A DNA stretch of 36,969 bases from Reyranella sp. (GCA_021732285.1 JAKFVH010000202.1:1-36969), one strand, 5' to 3'. Counted from the stretch's first letter, positions 20,828 to 30,516 are shown. Program-made: numbers and translations. The notes: a model not told the origin generated them from the letters alone.

Positions 20828-22933
20828 ATGGCGTGGCCCGATCGCCTGCTCAGCGGATCGCCCTATCCGCTGGGCGCCACATGGGACGGGCTCGGCACCA
20901 ACTTCGCGGTGTTCTCCGCCCACGCCACCAAGGTCGAGCTCTGTATCTTCGACCCGTCGGGCCGGCGCGAGATCGTGCGCTTCCAGTTGCCGGAATGCAC
21001 CGACGAGGTCTGGCACGGCTATATGCCCAACGCGCGCGCCGGCCTGATCTACGGCTATCGCGCCTACGGGCCGTACGAACCGCAGCACGGCCATCGCTTC
21101 AACCATCACAAGCTCCTGCTCGATCCCTATGCCAAGCGCATCGCCGGCGAATTGCGCACTTCCGACGCGCTCTACGGCTATCGCGTCAACTCGCCACGCG
21201 CCGACCTTTCCTTCGACCGCCGCGACAGCGCGCCGGGCATGCTGAAGGCCGTCGTCACCGACGACAGTTTCTATTGGGGTGACGATCGTCCACCTGCCGT
21301 CCCGTGGCCCGACACCGTGATTTACGAGGCCCACGTGCGCGGCATTTCTATGCAGCGGCACGATGTTCGGCCCAACGAGCGCGGCACCTTCGCCGCACTC
21401 GCCGATCCCTTCTTCATCGATCACCTGCGGCGGCTCGGGATCACCGCCGTCGAGCTCCTGCCGGTGCACTCGTTCCTGCAGGACCGCACCCTGCTTCAGA
21501 AGGGGCTGCGCAACTACTGGGGCTACAACACCATCGGCTACTTCGCACCCGAGCCGCGCTACCTGTCCGACGGCACGCCCGACGAGATGCGTATCGCCGT
21601 GCGGCGCCTGCACGCCGCCGGCATCGAGGTCATCCTCGACGTCGTCTACAACCACACAGCCGAAGGCAGCGAGCTCGGTCCGACCCTGTCGTTCCGCGGC
21701 CTCGACAATGCCAGCTACTACCGGCTGGTCGCCGACAATCCACGCCATTGCGTCAACGACACCGGCACCGGCAACACGCTGAACCTCTCGGCGCCGCGCG
21801 TTCTGCAGATGGTCATGGATTCGCTGCGCTACTGGGTGACGTCCTTCCATGTCGACGGCTTCCGCTTCGATCTCGGCGTCACCCTGGGCCGCGAGGGCCA
21901 CGGCTTCGATCCGGGCTCCGGCTTCTTCGACGCCATCCGCCAGGACCCGGTCCTGTCGCGCGTCAAGCTGATCTCCGAGCCATGGGACATCGGCCCCGGC
22001 GGCTATCAGCTCGGCAATCAGCCGCCAGGCTTCGCCGAATGGAACGATCGCTTCCGCGATGGCCTGCGCCGCTACTGGCGCGGCGACGACGGCCAGCGCG
22101 CCGACTTCGCTGCCCGTCTGGCCGGCTCGGCCGACCTCTTCGACAGGCAGGCGCGCCGTCCCTGGGCGTCGATCAACTACATCGCCAGCCATGACGGGTT
22201 TCCCCTGGCCGACGTCGTGAGCTATGCCGAGCGCCACAACGAGGCCAACGGCGAGGACAACAAGGACGGGCACGCCGACAACCAGTCGGCCAACTGGGGG
22301 GCCGAAGGGCCGACCGACGATGCCGCCATCCTCGATACCCGCCGGCACGTGCAGCGCGCCATGCTCGCCACGGTCTTCCTGGCGCAGGGCACGCCGATGC
22401 TGTTGGGCGGCGACGAGTTCAGCCGCACCCAGAAGGGCAACAACAACGCCTACGCCCAGGACAACGAGATCTCCTGGTTCGACTGGAAGCTGGCGGAAAG
22501 TCCCGCCGGCCAGGCCTTGGCCAGCTTCACCGCCCGCGTCATCGCGCTGCGCCACCGGCACGCGGTGCTGCGCGCGCCGCGCTTCCTGCATGGGCAGGAC
22601 AAGGTCGTCGACGGCATCGGCGACATCGCCTGGTTCGACGCTTCCGGCGAGCAGGTCTCCAACGAGTCCTGGAACAATCCCGGCGAGCATCGCCTGGTGC
22701 TGCGCCGGGCCGGCCGCAACGACGACGGCGGGATCTCGATCCTGATCGCCTTTTTCAACGCTACCGGTGAGGACCACCGCTTTCGCCTGCCGCCGCCCGG
22801 CCCGCCGGCGCGCCTGCTGCTGAACAGCGCCAATCCCGATGTCGAGGAGCGCGACCTCGATATGGACGAGATCGTCGTCGGTGCCCACAGCGTCGTGCTG
22901 ATGCTGAGCAGCCGCAAGGACGGCCGCTCGTGA
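20828..22933 (+). CDS. glgX: Glycogen debranching enzyme GlgX (isoamylase type)
   Basis: A 701-residue GH13 isoamylase-type enzyme that removes alpha-1,6 branches. The CBM48-like N-terminus (SPYPLGATWDGLGTNFAVFS) is followed by the barrel, with VEAHVRG-like YEAHVRGISM, nucleophile D348 (HVDGFRFDLGVTLG), acid/base E384 (LISEPWDIGPGGYQLG) and D456 (ASHDGFPLAD). GGAGGGCTAAGG precedes the ATG. Its stop overlaps the treZ start as GTGA. In the operon it would supply linear malto-oligosaccharides to TreY and MalQ. No glycogen phosphorylase gene is in the window, so shortening of outer chains before debranching would need another locus. Confidence 0.95.
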   Translation: MAWPDRLLSGSPYPLGATWDGLGTNFAVFSAHATKVELCIFDPSGRREIVRFQLPECTDEVWHGYMPNARAGLIYGYRAYGPYEPQHGHRFNHHKLLLDPYAKRIAGELRTSDALYGYRVNSPRADLSFDRRDSAPGMLKAVVTDDSFYWGDDRPPAVPWPDTVIYEAHVRGISMQRHDVRPNERGTFAALADPFFIDHLRRLGITAVELLPVHSFLQDRTLLQKGLRNYWGYNTIGYFAPEPRYLSDGTPDEMRIAVRRLHAAGIEVILDVVYNHTAEGSELGPTLSFRGLDNASYYRLVADNPRHCVNDTGTGNTLNLSAPRVLQMVMDSLRYWVTSFHVDGFRFDLGVTLGREGHGFDPGSGFFDAIRQDPVLSRVKLISEPWDIGPGGYQLGNQPPGFAEWNDRFRDGLRRYWRGDDGQRADFAARLAGSADLFDRQARRPWASINYIASHDGFPLADVVSYAERHNEANGEDNKDGHADNQSANWGAEGPTDDAAILDTRRHVQRAMLATVFLAQGTPMLLGGDEFSRTQKGNNNAYAQDNEISWFDWKLAESPAGQALASFTARVIALRHRHAVLRAPRFLHGQDKVVDGIGDIAWFDASGEQVSNESWNNPGEHRLVLRRAGRNDDGGISILIAFFNATGEDHRFRLPPPGPPARLLLNSANPDVEERDLDMDEIVVGAHSVVLMLSSRKDGRS

Positions 22934-24687
22934 CGGCCTTCGCCCGCGACCTGCCGTTCGGCGCCACCCTGGTCGATCCGGGCCATACACGCTTTCGCCT
23001 GTGGGCTCCCGGCCAGTCCGAGGTGGCGGTGGACGTCGAGGGTCTCGGTGTCGTGCCGATGACGCGCGATGCCGAGGGCTGGTTCGAAGCCGACGCGGAA
23101 TGCGGGGCAGGGGCGCGCTATCGCTATCGCCTGGCCGACGGCCTCGCCGTGCCCGATCCGGCGTCGCGCGCTCAAGGCCGCGACGTGCACGACCCCAGCC
23201 TGGTCGTCGATCCGCGCGCCTATCGCTGGCGGCATCCCGCCTGGCGCGGCCGCCAATGGCAGGAGGCCGTGCTCTACGAGCTCCATGCCGGCAGCCTGGG
23301 CGGCTTCGCCGGTGTTGCGGCGAAGCTGCCCGACCTCGCCCGGCTCGGTATCACTGCGGTCGAGCTCATGCCGGTCAACGACTTTCCCGGCCAGCGCAAC
23401 TGGGGCTACGACGGCGTGCTGCCCTTCGCTCCCGATGCCGCCTATGGCGCACCTGACGATCTGAAGGCGCTTGTCGATGCCGCACACGGCCACGGACTGA
23501 TGATCTTCCTCGACGTCGTCTACAACCACTTCGGGCCCGACGGGAACTATCTCGCCGCCTATGCGCCGGGCTTCTTCCGCACCGACATCGCCACGCCGTG
23601 GGGCGCCGCCATCGATTTCCGGCAGCCCGAGGTGCGCCGCTTCTTCATCGAGAACGCGCTCTACTGGCTGATGGAGTATCGCTTCGATGGCCTGCGCTTC
23701 GACGCCGTGCACGCCATCGCCGCCCCCGACTGGCTGGACGAGATGGCCGCCGAGGTCCGCGCCACGGTCGAGCCCGGCCGCCATGTCCATCTCGTGCTCG
23801 AGCATGACGGCAACGTCTCCGATCACCTGCGCCGCGGCTTCGATGCCCAGTGGAACGACGACGGCCATCACGTCCTGCACGTCCTGCTGACCGGCCAGGC
23901 CGACGGCTACTACGCCGACTATGCCGAGCGGCCTGCCGAGCGCCTGGCGCGCTGCCTCGGCGAAGGCTTCGTCTACCAGGGCGAGCCCTCGGCCTATCGC
24001 AAGGGACAGTGCCGCGGCACCCCTAGCGCCGACCTGTCACCCACCGCCTTCGTGCTGTTCCTGCAGAATCACGACCAGGTCGGCAACCGGCCGTTCGGCG
24101 ACCGGCTGGTCGAACGCGTCGATGCCACGGCGCTCGAGGCGGCGATCGCCCTACAACTCCTCTGTCCGCAGATCCCGCTGATCTTCATGGGCGAGGAGGG
24201 GGCGAGCCGCACGCCCTTCCTCTTCTTCACCGACCATCACGGCGAGCTCGCGAAAGCCGTGCGCGAAGGCCGGCGTCGCGAGTTCGCGGCCTTCGCGGGC
24301 TTCCAGGACGGCGAGACGGCCGAGGTGATTCCCGATCCCAACGCGCTCGCGACCTTCGAGAGCAGCCGGCCGGTCGCCGACGACGCCGACCGGCACGCGC
24401 TCTATCGCCGGCTGCTGGCGCTGCGCGCCGCCGCCCTGGTGCCGCATCTCGCCGGCGCGCGATCCATCTCGGCGAAGGCCGGCGGCCCAGCCTGCGTCGC
24501 GGCGCGGTGGCGTCTCGGCAACGGTGCGGTGCTGGCGCTGGTCAGCAACCTCGGTCGCACCGACTGTGTGGTCGATCCGCCAAAGGGCGACCTGCTGTTC
24601 GAGACGCGTGCCGGCGCCAGCGAGGATGTCCGCGCCGGCCGGCTCGCGGGACCTGCCACCGTCGCCTTCCTGGAGCCGGCAGGATGA
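22930..24687 (+). CDS. treZ: Malto-oligosyltrehalose trehalohydrolase TreZ
   Basis: A 585-residue GH13 hydrolase that releases trehalose from the maltooligosyl-trehalose formed by TreY. The N-terminal beta domain (TRFRLWAPGQSEVAVDV) precedes the barrel opening VLYELHAGSLG. Catalytic residues are D258 (LRFDAVHAI), E291 (VLEHDGN) and D382 (LQNHDQVGNRPFGDRL), close to the Sulfolobus positions 252, 283 and 377. The start is GTG 22930, overlapping the glgX stop by four bases. The stop overlaps malQ as ATGA. Its partner treY lies one gene downstream, separated by malQ. Confidence 0.95.
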   Translation: MTAFARDLPFGATLVDPGHTRFRLWAPGQSEVAVDVEGLGVVPMTRDAEGWFEADAECGAGARYRYRLADGLAVPDPASRAQGRDVHDPSLVVDPRAYRWRHPAWRGRQWQEAVLYELHAGSLGGFAGVAAKLPDLARLGITAVELMPVNDFPGQRNWGYDGVLPFAPDAAYGAPDDLKALVDAAHGHGLMIFLDVVYNHFGPDGNYLAAYAPGFFRTDIATPWGAAIDFRQPEVRRFFIENALYWLMEYRFDGLRFDAVHAIAAPDWLDEMAAEVRATVEPGRHVHLVLEHDGNVSDHLRRGFDAQWNDDGHHVLHVLLTGQADGYYADYAERPAERLARCLGEGFVYQGEPSAYRKGQCRGTPSADLSPTAFVLFLQNHDQVGNRPFGDRLVERVDATALEAAIALQLLCPQIPLIFMGEEGASRTPFLFFTDHHGELAKAVREGRRREFAAFAGFQDGETAEVIPDPNALATFESSRPVADDADRHALYRRLLALRAAALVPHLAGARSISAKAGGPACVAARWRLGNGAVLALVSNLGRTDCVVDPPKGDLLFETRAGASEDVRAGRLAGPATVAFLEPAG

Positions 24688-26567
24688 ACGAGGAAGCGGT
24701 CCTGGCGCGCGCCCGCTCGGCTGGCGTGGCCGTCGACTGGACCGACGCCATGGGCCGCCCGCAAAGGGTCAGGACCGAATCGCTGCGCCGGCTGCTCGAC
24801 GCGCTGAATGGCGTCGACGCACCGATCGGCGTGCCGCCACTGGTCACGGCGCGCCTTGGACGGCCGATCGCGATCGCCGGCCTCGACGGCGAGCAGGCGG
24901 CCGAGCTGGTCCTGGAAGACGGCGACAAGAAAGCCGTCGTCCTGCACGACGGCGCGCTGCCTGGCATCAGGCGGCTGGGCTATCACCGCCTGCGCGTTGC
25001 CGGTCGCGAGATCAAACTGGCCGTGGCGCCGCGGCGGTGCGTCACCTTGCAGGACGTCGGCGGCGGGGAGCGCATGTGGGGCGTGGCGGCACAGGTCTAT
25101 GGCCTGCGCCGCGCCGGCGACGGTGGCATCGGCGACGCCGGCGCCGTGCGCGAGCTTGCCGAGGCCGCGGCGCGGCACGGCGCCGATGCCGTGGCCCTCA
25201 GCCCCGTGCACAGCCTGTTCGCGCACGATCCGGCGCGGTACGGGCCGTACTCGCCGTCGAGCCGGCTGTTCCTCAATCCGCTCTATGCCGATCCGTCGGC
25301 CACCTTCGATTCCACCGCCGTCGCCTCCGACGACGCCCTGGAGCGCGCGGCCTTGATCGATTGGGCCGCCGCCGGCGCCGCCAAGTTCGCCCGTCTCAGG
25401 GCCCTGTTCGACGCGTTCGACCAGGTCGACACGCCGCTGCTGCGCGAGTTCGAGCGTTTCGTCGCCGGAGGCGGCGAGGCGCTGCGCCAGCACGCCCGCT
25501 TCGAGGCCGAGCATGCCCCCAAAGGGACGTTGGGCGACTCCGAGCGCTATCACCTCTTTCTGCAATGGATCACGGGCCGCTCCTTCGTCGCCGCCCAGCA
25601 GGCGGCCAAGGCCGCCGGCATGCGCATCGGCCTTTTAAGCGATCTCGCGATCGGCATGGACCGCACCGGCAGCCATGCCTGGGCGCGCCAGTCCGAGCTC
25701 TTGATGGGCCTGTCGATCGGCGCGCCGCCCGATGCCTTCAACCCGCACGGCCAGGATTGGGGCCTGACCGGCTTCTCGCCGCGCGCCCTGGTCGCGACCG
25801 GCTTCGCGCCCTTCCTCGCCACCTTGCGCGCCGCGCTCGCCTGGTCCGGCGGCGTGCGCATCGACCACATCATGGGCCTGATGCGCCTGTGGCTGATCCC
25901 GCGCGGCCAGCCGGCGGGCGAGGGCGCCTATCTCGCCTATCCCGTGGAAGACCTTTTAGCTCTGCTGGCGCTCGAATCGCATCGCCACGGCGCGGTGGTG
26001 ATCGGCGAGGATCTCGGCACCGTGCCGCCCGGCTTCCGCGCCCGCCTGCGCCGCGCCGGCATCGCCGGCATGGACGTGCTGTGGTTCGAGCGCACGCGCT
26101 TGCAGTTCAAGAAGCCCTCGCGCTGGCGCCCCGACGCCGTCGCCATGACCACGACCCACGACCTGCCTCCGGTGGCCGGGTGGTGGAATGGCGAGGACAT
26201 CCGCACCCGCCGCGCGCTCGGCCTCGGTACACCCGGCGAGGACCAGGCGCGCCAGCAGGATCGCGCGCGTTTGTGGCGGGCCTTCGCCAAGGCCGGGCTT
26301 GATGGGCAGATGCCATCACCCGAGCAGCCGGCGGTCGCCGTCGATGCGGCGCTGGGCTACGTCGCCCAGTCGCCCTCGCCGCTGATGCTGGCGCCGCTGG
26401 AAGACCTGCTGGGCCTCGCCGAGCAGCCCAACCTGCCCGGCACGATCGATGAGCATCCCAACTGGCGCCGCCGCCTGGAAGTGCCGGCGCGCGCGCTGTT
26501 CGAGGCGCCGGCGGTGCAGAACCGCGTCGATGTCATCCGCCGCCATCGCCCCACCCAGCGCAAATGA
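24684..26567 (+). CDS. malQ: 4-alpha-glucanotransferase MalQ (amylomaltase)
   Basis: A 627-residue GH77 enzyme that disproportionates malto-oligosaccharides, moving glucan segments between chains. An N-terminal region of about 130 residues precedes the barrel, which begins near MWGVAAQVYGLRRAG with the conserved YSPSSRLFLNPLY. Catalytic residues are nucleophile D394 (VRIDHIMGLMRLW), acid/base E442 (VIGEDLGTVP) and D493 (TTTHDLPPVAGWW). The size lies between plant/Thermus forms (about 500) and E. coli MalQ (694). The frame is open from 24507, but ATG 24684 overlaps the treZ stop as ATGA. Its place between treZ and treY suggests it rebuilds chains too short for TreY. Confidence 0.94.
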   Translation: MNEEAVLARARSAGVAVDWTDAMGRPQRVRTESLRRLLDALNGVDAPIGVPPLVTARLGRPIAIAGLDGEQAAELVLEDGDKKAVVLHDGALPGIRRLGYHRLRVAGREIKLAVAPRRCVTLQDVGGGERMWGVAAQVYGLRRAGDGGIGDAGAVRELAEAAARHGADAVALSPVHSLFAHDPARYGPYSPSSRLFLNPLYADPSATFDSTAVASDDALERAALIDWAAAGAAKFARLRALFDAFDQVDTPLLREFERFVAGGGEALRQHARFEAEHAPKGTLGDSERYHLFLQWITGRSFVAAQQAAKAAGMRIGLLSDLAIGMDRTGSHAWARQSELLMGLSIGAPPDAFNPHGQDWGLTGFSPRALVATGFAPFLATLRAALAWSGGVRIDHIMGLMRLWLIPRGQPAGEGAYLAYPVEDLLALLALESHRHGAVVIGEDLGTVPPGFRARLRRAGIAGMDVLWFERTRLQFKKPSRWRPDAVAMTTTHDLPPVAGWWNGEDIRTRRALGLGTPGEDQARQQDRARLWRAFAKAGLDGQMPSPEQPAVAVDAALGYVAQSPSPLMLAPLEDLLGLAEQPNLPGTIDEHPNWRRRLEVPARALFEAPAVQNRVDVIRRHRPTQRK

Positions 26568-29017
26568 CGCCCCCATTCCTGACTCCGAGTGCGACGCTGC
26601 GCCTGCAATTCCATCGCGGCTTCACCTTCGCCGACGCCGAGGCGCTGGTGCCCTATGTCGCGCGGCTGGGCATCAGCCATCTCTATGCCTCGCCCATCGC
26701 CACGGCGCGGCCGGGCTCGCCGCATGGCTACGACGTGATCGACGCCACGTGCGTCAATCCCGAGCTGGGCGGCGAGCAGGGATTGCGCTCGCTCTCGTCG
26801 GCGCTCGCCAAGGCGGGCTTGGGCTTGATCCTCGACATCGTGCCCAACCACATGGCGGCCGACACGGCTAATGCCTGGTGGGCCGACGTGCTGCGCCACG
26901 GCCGCGCCAGCCGCTTTGCCCGCTGGTTCGACATCGACTGGGACGCGGGCGACCAGGTGCTGTTGCCCATCCTCGGCCGTCCGCTCGACGAGGTGCTGGC
27001 CGCCGGCGAGCTTTTGCGCGACGGCGATGCGTTCCGGTACTTCTCGCACCGCCTGCCCGCCGTCGACGGCGGCCTCGAGCACCAGCACTGGCAGCTGGCC
27101 TGGTGGCGCAGCGCCGGCGATCGCATCAACTGGCGGCGCTTCTTCGACATCAACGAGCTGGTCTGCCTGCGCATGGACGAGCCCGAAGCTTTCGAGGCCG
27201 TCCATGCCCTGCCGTTGCGCCTGCACCAGGAGGGCATCGTCGACGGGCTGCGCATCGACCATGTCGACGGCCTCGGCGATCCCGCCGCCTACTGCCGGAC
27301 CTTGCGCGCACGGCTGAAATCCGGCGCGTACCTCGTGGTCGAGAAGATCCTGCTGGCTGGCGAGACCCTGCCGGCCGACTGGGGCTGTGACGGCACCACC
27401 GGCTACGACTTCATGGATGAGGTGAACGCCCTGCAGCACGACCCGGCCGGCGAGCGCGTGCTGGCCGAGGCCTGGTCGGCGCTGAGCGGCCGGCCGGCCG
27501 ACTTCGTCGCCGAGGAGGAACCCGCCCGCCGCGAGATTCTGGCCCGCGGTTTTAGCGCCCAGCTCGACGCCTGCGCCGCCGCCTTCGCCGGCGGCGAGCT
27601 CAGCCGGCCGCTGCTGCGCCGCCTGCTGGGCGAGCTGCTGGCGCACTTCCCGGTCTATCGCACCTACGGCGGCAACGGCGGGCTCTCGGCCGCCGATCGT
27701 GCCGTGCTCGATCGCGCCGCGGCCGGCGCGCGCCGCACCTGCCTCGCGACCGACCGCTGGGCGATCGATCCGCTGGTGCGCCGCTTCGCCGAGCCCGAGC
27801 GCGGCCGGGCGGTCGCGCGCTTCCAGCAGCTCAGCGCGCCGATCGCCGCCAAGGCGGTGGAGGACACCGCCTTCTATCGCTACGGCCGCCTGCTGTCGCG
27901 CAACGACGTCGGTTTCAACGCCACCTTCGCCCTCGACGCCGACGCCTTCCATCGCCGCATGCAGCGCCGCCGCGCCGACTGGCCACGCGCGCTGCTGGCC
28001 ACCGCCACCCACGACCACAAGCGCGGCGAGGACGTGCGCGCGCGGCTCGCGGTGCTGAGCGGCATGGCGGCGGAGTGGGCGGACCTGCAGCGCGACTGGG
28101 TCGAGGCCAGCCGGCCGCTGGCGCGCAATGGCGCTCCAGGCCCCGGCGATGTCGCCTTGCTGCTGCAGACGATCGTCGGCGCCTGGCCCTTCGACCTCGA
28201 CGCCGCCGAGCGCGCCGGCCGCCGCGCCTTCGCCGACCGGCTTGTCGCCTGGCAGCAGAAGGCCCTGCGCGAGGCCAAGCTTGCCAGCGATTGGGTCGCG
28301 ATCGACGAGGCCTATGAGGCGGCGGCGCGCGACTTCACCCTGGCGCTGGTGGCCGACGCGGCGCTGCCCGATCTGCTGCAGCGGATCGCGGCCCTCGTGC
28401 GGCGCATCGCGCCGGCCGGCGCGCTCAATGGCATGGCGCAGTGCCTGCTGCGGCTGACCGTGCCGGGCGTGCCCGATCTCTACCAGGGCTGCGAGTTCTG
28501 GGACCTGAGCCTGGTCGATCCCGACAACCGCCGGCCCGTCGACTGGCCGCGCCGTGTCGCCGGTCCGCCGGCCGGACCGTTGTGCGAACTGGCGGCCGAT
28601 TGGCGTGACGGCCGCGTCAAGCAGGCTTTGGTCGCGCGTGGCCTGGCGCTGCGGCGGCGACTCTCGCCGTTGTTCGAGGATGGTGACTATCGGCCGCTCC
28701 GGCTCGAGGGACCGCTCGCCGGCGCCATGATTGCCTTCGTGCGCCGGCGGCCAGAGGCGTGGGGCTTGGTGGTCGCGCCGCGACTCGCGCTGCGGTTGCC
28801 GCTGCTGTCGGGCGACCTGCGTCTGGCGTCCGATGGCTGGTGCGACACGGCCGTGGTGCTCGACGACGTTCCCGACGGCGCGACGAGCGCTTTCGATGGC
28901 GCGCCGCTTAAGGTCGACGCGGGTCGCACGTCGCTTGCTAGCTTGTGCGGGACGCTGCCCCTGGCGCTCGCCTGGGCCGACACGACGATCCGTACCAAGG
29001 GGCCGCTCTATCCCTGA
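26564..29017 (+). CDS. treY: Malto-oligosyltrehalose synthase TreY
   Basis: An 817-residue GH13 enzyme that converts the reducing-end alpha-1,4 linkage of a malto-oligosaccharide into an alpha,alpha-1,1 bond, giving the substrate of TreZ. TLRLQFHRGFTF and ASPIATARPGSPHGYDV are family hallmarks. Catalytic residues are D232 (GLRIDHVDGLGDP), E260 (VVEKILLAGE) and D484 (ATHDHKRGEDVRARL), and the C-terminal VPDLYQGCEFWDLSLVDPDN is conserved. The start ATG overlaps the malQ stop. It is the last gene of the operon. No clear terminator hairpin follows in the 79 bases before the next gene, so read-through into the STAS-like gene is possible. Confidence 0.95.
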   Translation: MTPPFLTPSATLRLQFHRGFTFADAEALVPYVARLGISHLYASPIATARPGSPHGYDVIDATCVNPELGGEQGLRSLSSALAKAGLGLILDIVPNHMAADTANAWWADVLRHGRASRFARWFDIDWDAGDQVLLPILGRPLDEVLAAGELLRDGDAFRYFSHRLPAVDGGLEHQHWQLAWWRSAGDRINWRRFFDINELVCLRMDEPEAFEAVHALPLRLHQEGIVDGLRIDHVDGLGDPAAYCRTLRARLKSGAYLVVEKILLAGETLPADWGCDGTTGYDFMDEVNALQHDPAGERVLAEAWSALSGRPADFVAEEEPARREILARGFSAQLDACAAAFAGGELSRPLLRRLLGELLAHFPVYRTYGGNGGLSAADRAVLDRAAAGARRTCLATDRWAIDPLVRRFAEPERGRAVARFQQLSAPIAAKAVEDTAFYRYGRLLSRNDVGFNATFALDADAFHRRMQRRRADWPRALLATATHDHKRGEDVRARLAVLSGMAAEWADLQRDWVEASRPLARNGAPGPGDVALLLQTIVGAWPFDLDAAERAGRRAFADRLVAWQQKALREAKLASDWVAIDEAYEAAARDFTLALVADAALPDLLQRIAALVRRIAPAGALNGMAQCLLRLTVPGVPDLYQGCEFWDLSLVDPDNRRPVDWPRRVAGPPAGPLCELAADWRDGRVKQALVARGLALRRRLSPLFEDGDYRPLRLEGPLAGAMIAFVRRRPEAWGLVVAPRLALRLPLLSGDLRLASDGWCDTAVVLDDVPDGATSAFDGAPLKVDAGRTSLASLCGTLPLALAWADTTIRTKGPLYP

Positions 29018-29096
29018 GTTCAAAGGTCACGCGAATGCCACGGAACCATGCCGGTGATTCTGATAACGGCTCGTGCTCCTGGTCGGGGAGGGGCAC

Positions 29097-29477
29097 ATGC
29101 CGATCGCCTGGGGAGTGAATCATGCCGCTCGGCTCGTTTCGGCGAAGGCCACGGGCGAGCTCGGCAGGACCGACATCGAGGACTATTTCGACGGGCTGGT
29201 GGCTGCGGCCACCCTGTCGTACCGCAAGGTCCTGGACATGGCGGAATGCCGCCTGGCCTTGAGCGGCGACGACATGTTGGCCATCGGCAGGCGCATCCGC
29301 GATCACGAAGCCATGGGCCCGATGGGCAGCGTGGCCGTCATCGCCGGCTCGGATGAGCTCTATGACCAGATCAGGTTATTCGAAAGCGTTGTCGACGCCG
29401 ACCGGCCGCTGAAGATCTTTCGCGATGCCGAAATGGCCTATGCCTGGTTGACCGTCGGGCTGCCCGAGGGCGTCTAG
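29097..29477 (+). CDS. SpoIIAA/STAS-like small protein
   Basis: A 126-residue soluble protein that begins MPIAWGVNHAARLVSAKATG. The pattern of an early beta strand, IEDYFDGLVAA helix, VLDMAECRLALSGDD, and a later SVAVIAGSDELYDQIRLFES resembles the STAS/SpoIIAA-like fold found in many alphaproteobacterial proteins of unknown role. GGGGAGGGG is seven bases before the ATG, so the longer frame from 29073 is not needed. It lies 79 bases after treY on the same strand and convergent with the prophage gene at 29565. A regulatory role is only a guess from the fold. Confidence 0.7.
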   Translation: MPIAWGVNHAARLVSAKATGELGRTDIEDYFDGLVAAATLSYRKVLDMAECRLALSGDDMLAIGRRIRDHEAMGPMGSVAVIAGSDELYDQIRLFESVVDADRPLKIFRDAEMAYAWLTVGLPEGV

Positions 29478-29564
29478 CTCAGCGAGACGCGGCGCGCGGC
29501 GGCTCGACCGGTAGCCATGGGCGCAATCTGATCGGTCGTCCGAGTCGATGCGAGGACGCCGACC

Positions 29565-29945
29565 TCAAGCCCGCTGTTCGCTGCGCAGGCTGAGATAGGG
29601 CAGCGGCGGCGGGTCGGTGAGGGCGAGCGCCCGCAGCGCCGCCGCACAGACGATCCGCGGCTCGGACGAGATCGTGTAGAGGCCGTCGGGCAGCAGCGAC
29701 TTGGCGTATTTGAGCTCGCCGGTGAACGGCGGGACCTCCACCCAGCCCTGCAGCCCCGGCTCGACGATCAGCACGTCGCCCTTGGCGCGCGCTTCGACCA
29801 GCGATGGGCTCGCGAGGTCGTTGCCGTCTTCGATACCGTGGATGGCGCAGTAGATCTCGACGTCCAGCGCCCGCGATGGTGCCTCGGTGAGGCATCGGTC
29901 GGCCAGCCCTGCCAGGGTGCTGGGTCCCGTGGGGAACGTAGTCAT
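29565..29945 (-). CDS. Phage-like hypothetical protein
   Basis: A 126-residue protein starting MTTFPTGPSTLAGLADRC. The layout, an N-terminal APSRALDVEIYCAIHG helix, a central stretch, a PPFTGELKYAKSLLPDGLY segment and a C-terminal CAAALRALALTDPP, resembles small proteins common in alphaproteobacterial prophages in which a residue-poor middle separates SRxLDxxI from CAAALRA. The resemblance is from memory and weak, and the function of that group is unknown. The start at 29945 is chosen because the 50-codon extension to 30095 is not conserved in character. An inverted repeat lies 48 bases upstream. Convergent with the STAS-like gene. Confidence 0.6.
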   Translation of the reverse strand: MTTFPTGPSTLAGLADRCLTEAPSRALDVEIYCAIHGIEDGNDLASPSLVEARAKGDVLIVEPGLQGWVEVPPFTGELKYAKSLLPDGLYTISSEPRIVCAAALRALALTDPPPLPYLSLRSEQRA

Positions 29946-29992
29946 GCGGCTTGAACGCCAACCAACGCATTGGAGTTGGAGGTTTCTCAAAA

Positions 29993-30012
29993 GAATCTTG
30001 TCGATAAGATTC
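29993..30012. promoter_or_regulatory. Inverted repeat between two minus-strand prophage genes
   Basis: GAATCTT (29993-29999) and AAGATTC (30006-30012) form a perfect 7-bp dyad with a six-base centre. On the minus strand it is followed by TTTTGAG, so it could be a weak terminator of the gene ending at 30144 or an operator of the gene starting at 29945. Confidence 0.3.
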
Positions 30013-30143
30013 GCCCTACCGCATGTAGTGGTTAAATCACCTCTGTCATCTTTCTGTAGGGTGTCACTTGCCCTGCTTGCCGTTGGACAGCCCAATTGCG
30101 CCGTTGAAACTCAGTATCAGTTGCCGTGCGACACTCGGTGTGA

Positions 30144-30473
30144 TCACGTCGCCCGTCGCGTCTCCCGCATCAAGCGCATGATCTGCGTGGCCTCGAGCCG
30201 GCCGCCGATCGGCAGGCCGTCCTTGACGGCGAAAATACCGATGGCGCGTGCCCGGCGGAACTCGCCGTCTTCGTAGTCTCGATAGGTATCGAGGGCATCA
30301 TTCAGGGTCGGCCGATGCTCGTACTCGTAGTCACCGGTGCGGCCGTCGCTGCTTTTTTCCTGCCACCACGAGACGACCACGAAGGCATCGGCTTGCCCGA
30401 GGAGGGCGGCGCGGTCGGCCTGCACGGCCGACAGGCGCTTGGCACGACTGGCGAGGGCTTCGTCGGAGGACAT
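30144..30473 (-). CDS. Small hypothetical prophage protein
   Basis: A 109-residue soluble protein starting MSSDEALASRAKRLSAVQAD. It contains VVVSWWQEKSSDGRTGDYEY and ends in a helical, arginine-rich tail (QIMRLMRETRRAT). I do not recognise a family. CAGGAG lies six bases before the ATG at 30473. A perfect ATAAC/GTTAT dyad sits about 30 bases upstream of the start, suggesting control by the adjacent CI-like repressor. It lies downstream of the repressor gene on the same strand but probably has its own promoter because of that site. Confidence 0.65.
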   Translation of the reverse strand: MSSDEALASRAKRLSAVQADRAALLGQADAFVVVSWWQEKSSDGRTGDYEYEHRPTLNDALDTYRDYEDGEFRRARAIGIFAVKDGLPIGGRLEATQIMRLMRETRRAT

Positions 30474-30502
30474 AGGGGCTCCTGATCTGGAGCCACTATA
30501 TG

Positions 30503-30516
30503 ATAACTATGGTTAT
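30503..30516. promoter_or_regulatory. Palindromic operator-like site ATAAC-N4-GTTAT
   Basis: ATAACTATGGTTAT is a dyad with 5-bp arms, in the 71-base gap between the repressor stop and the small gene starting at 30473. It is the best-conserved copy of the motif seen around the cI/cro promoter and near 540. Binding by the repressor is inferred. Confidence 0.45.

Noticed and set aside
29479..29970. Alternative 163-codon minus-strand ORF overlapping the phage-like gene at 29565
   Set aside because: Its translation is arginine-, glycine- and alanine-rich, while the 29565-29945 frame has a more natural composition and a phage-like pattern.
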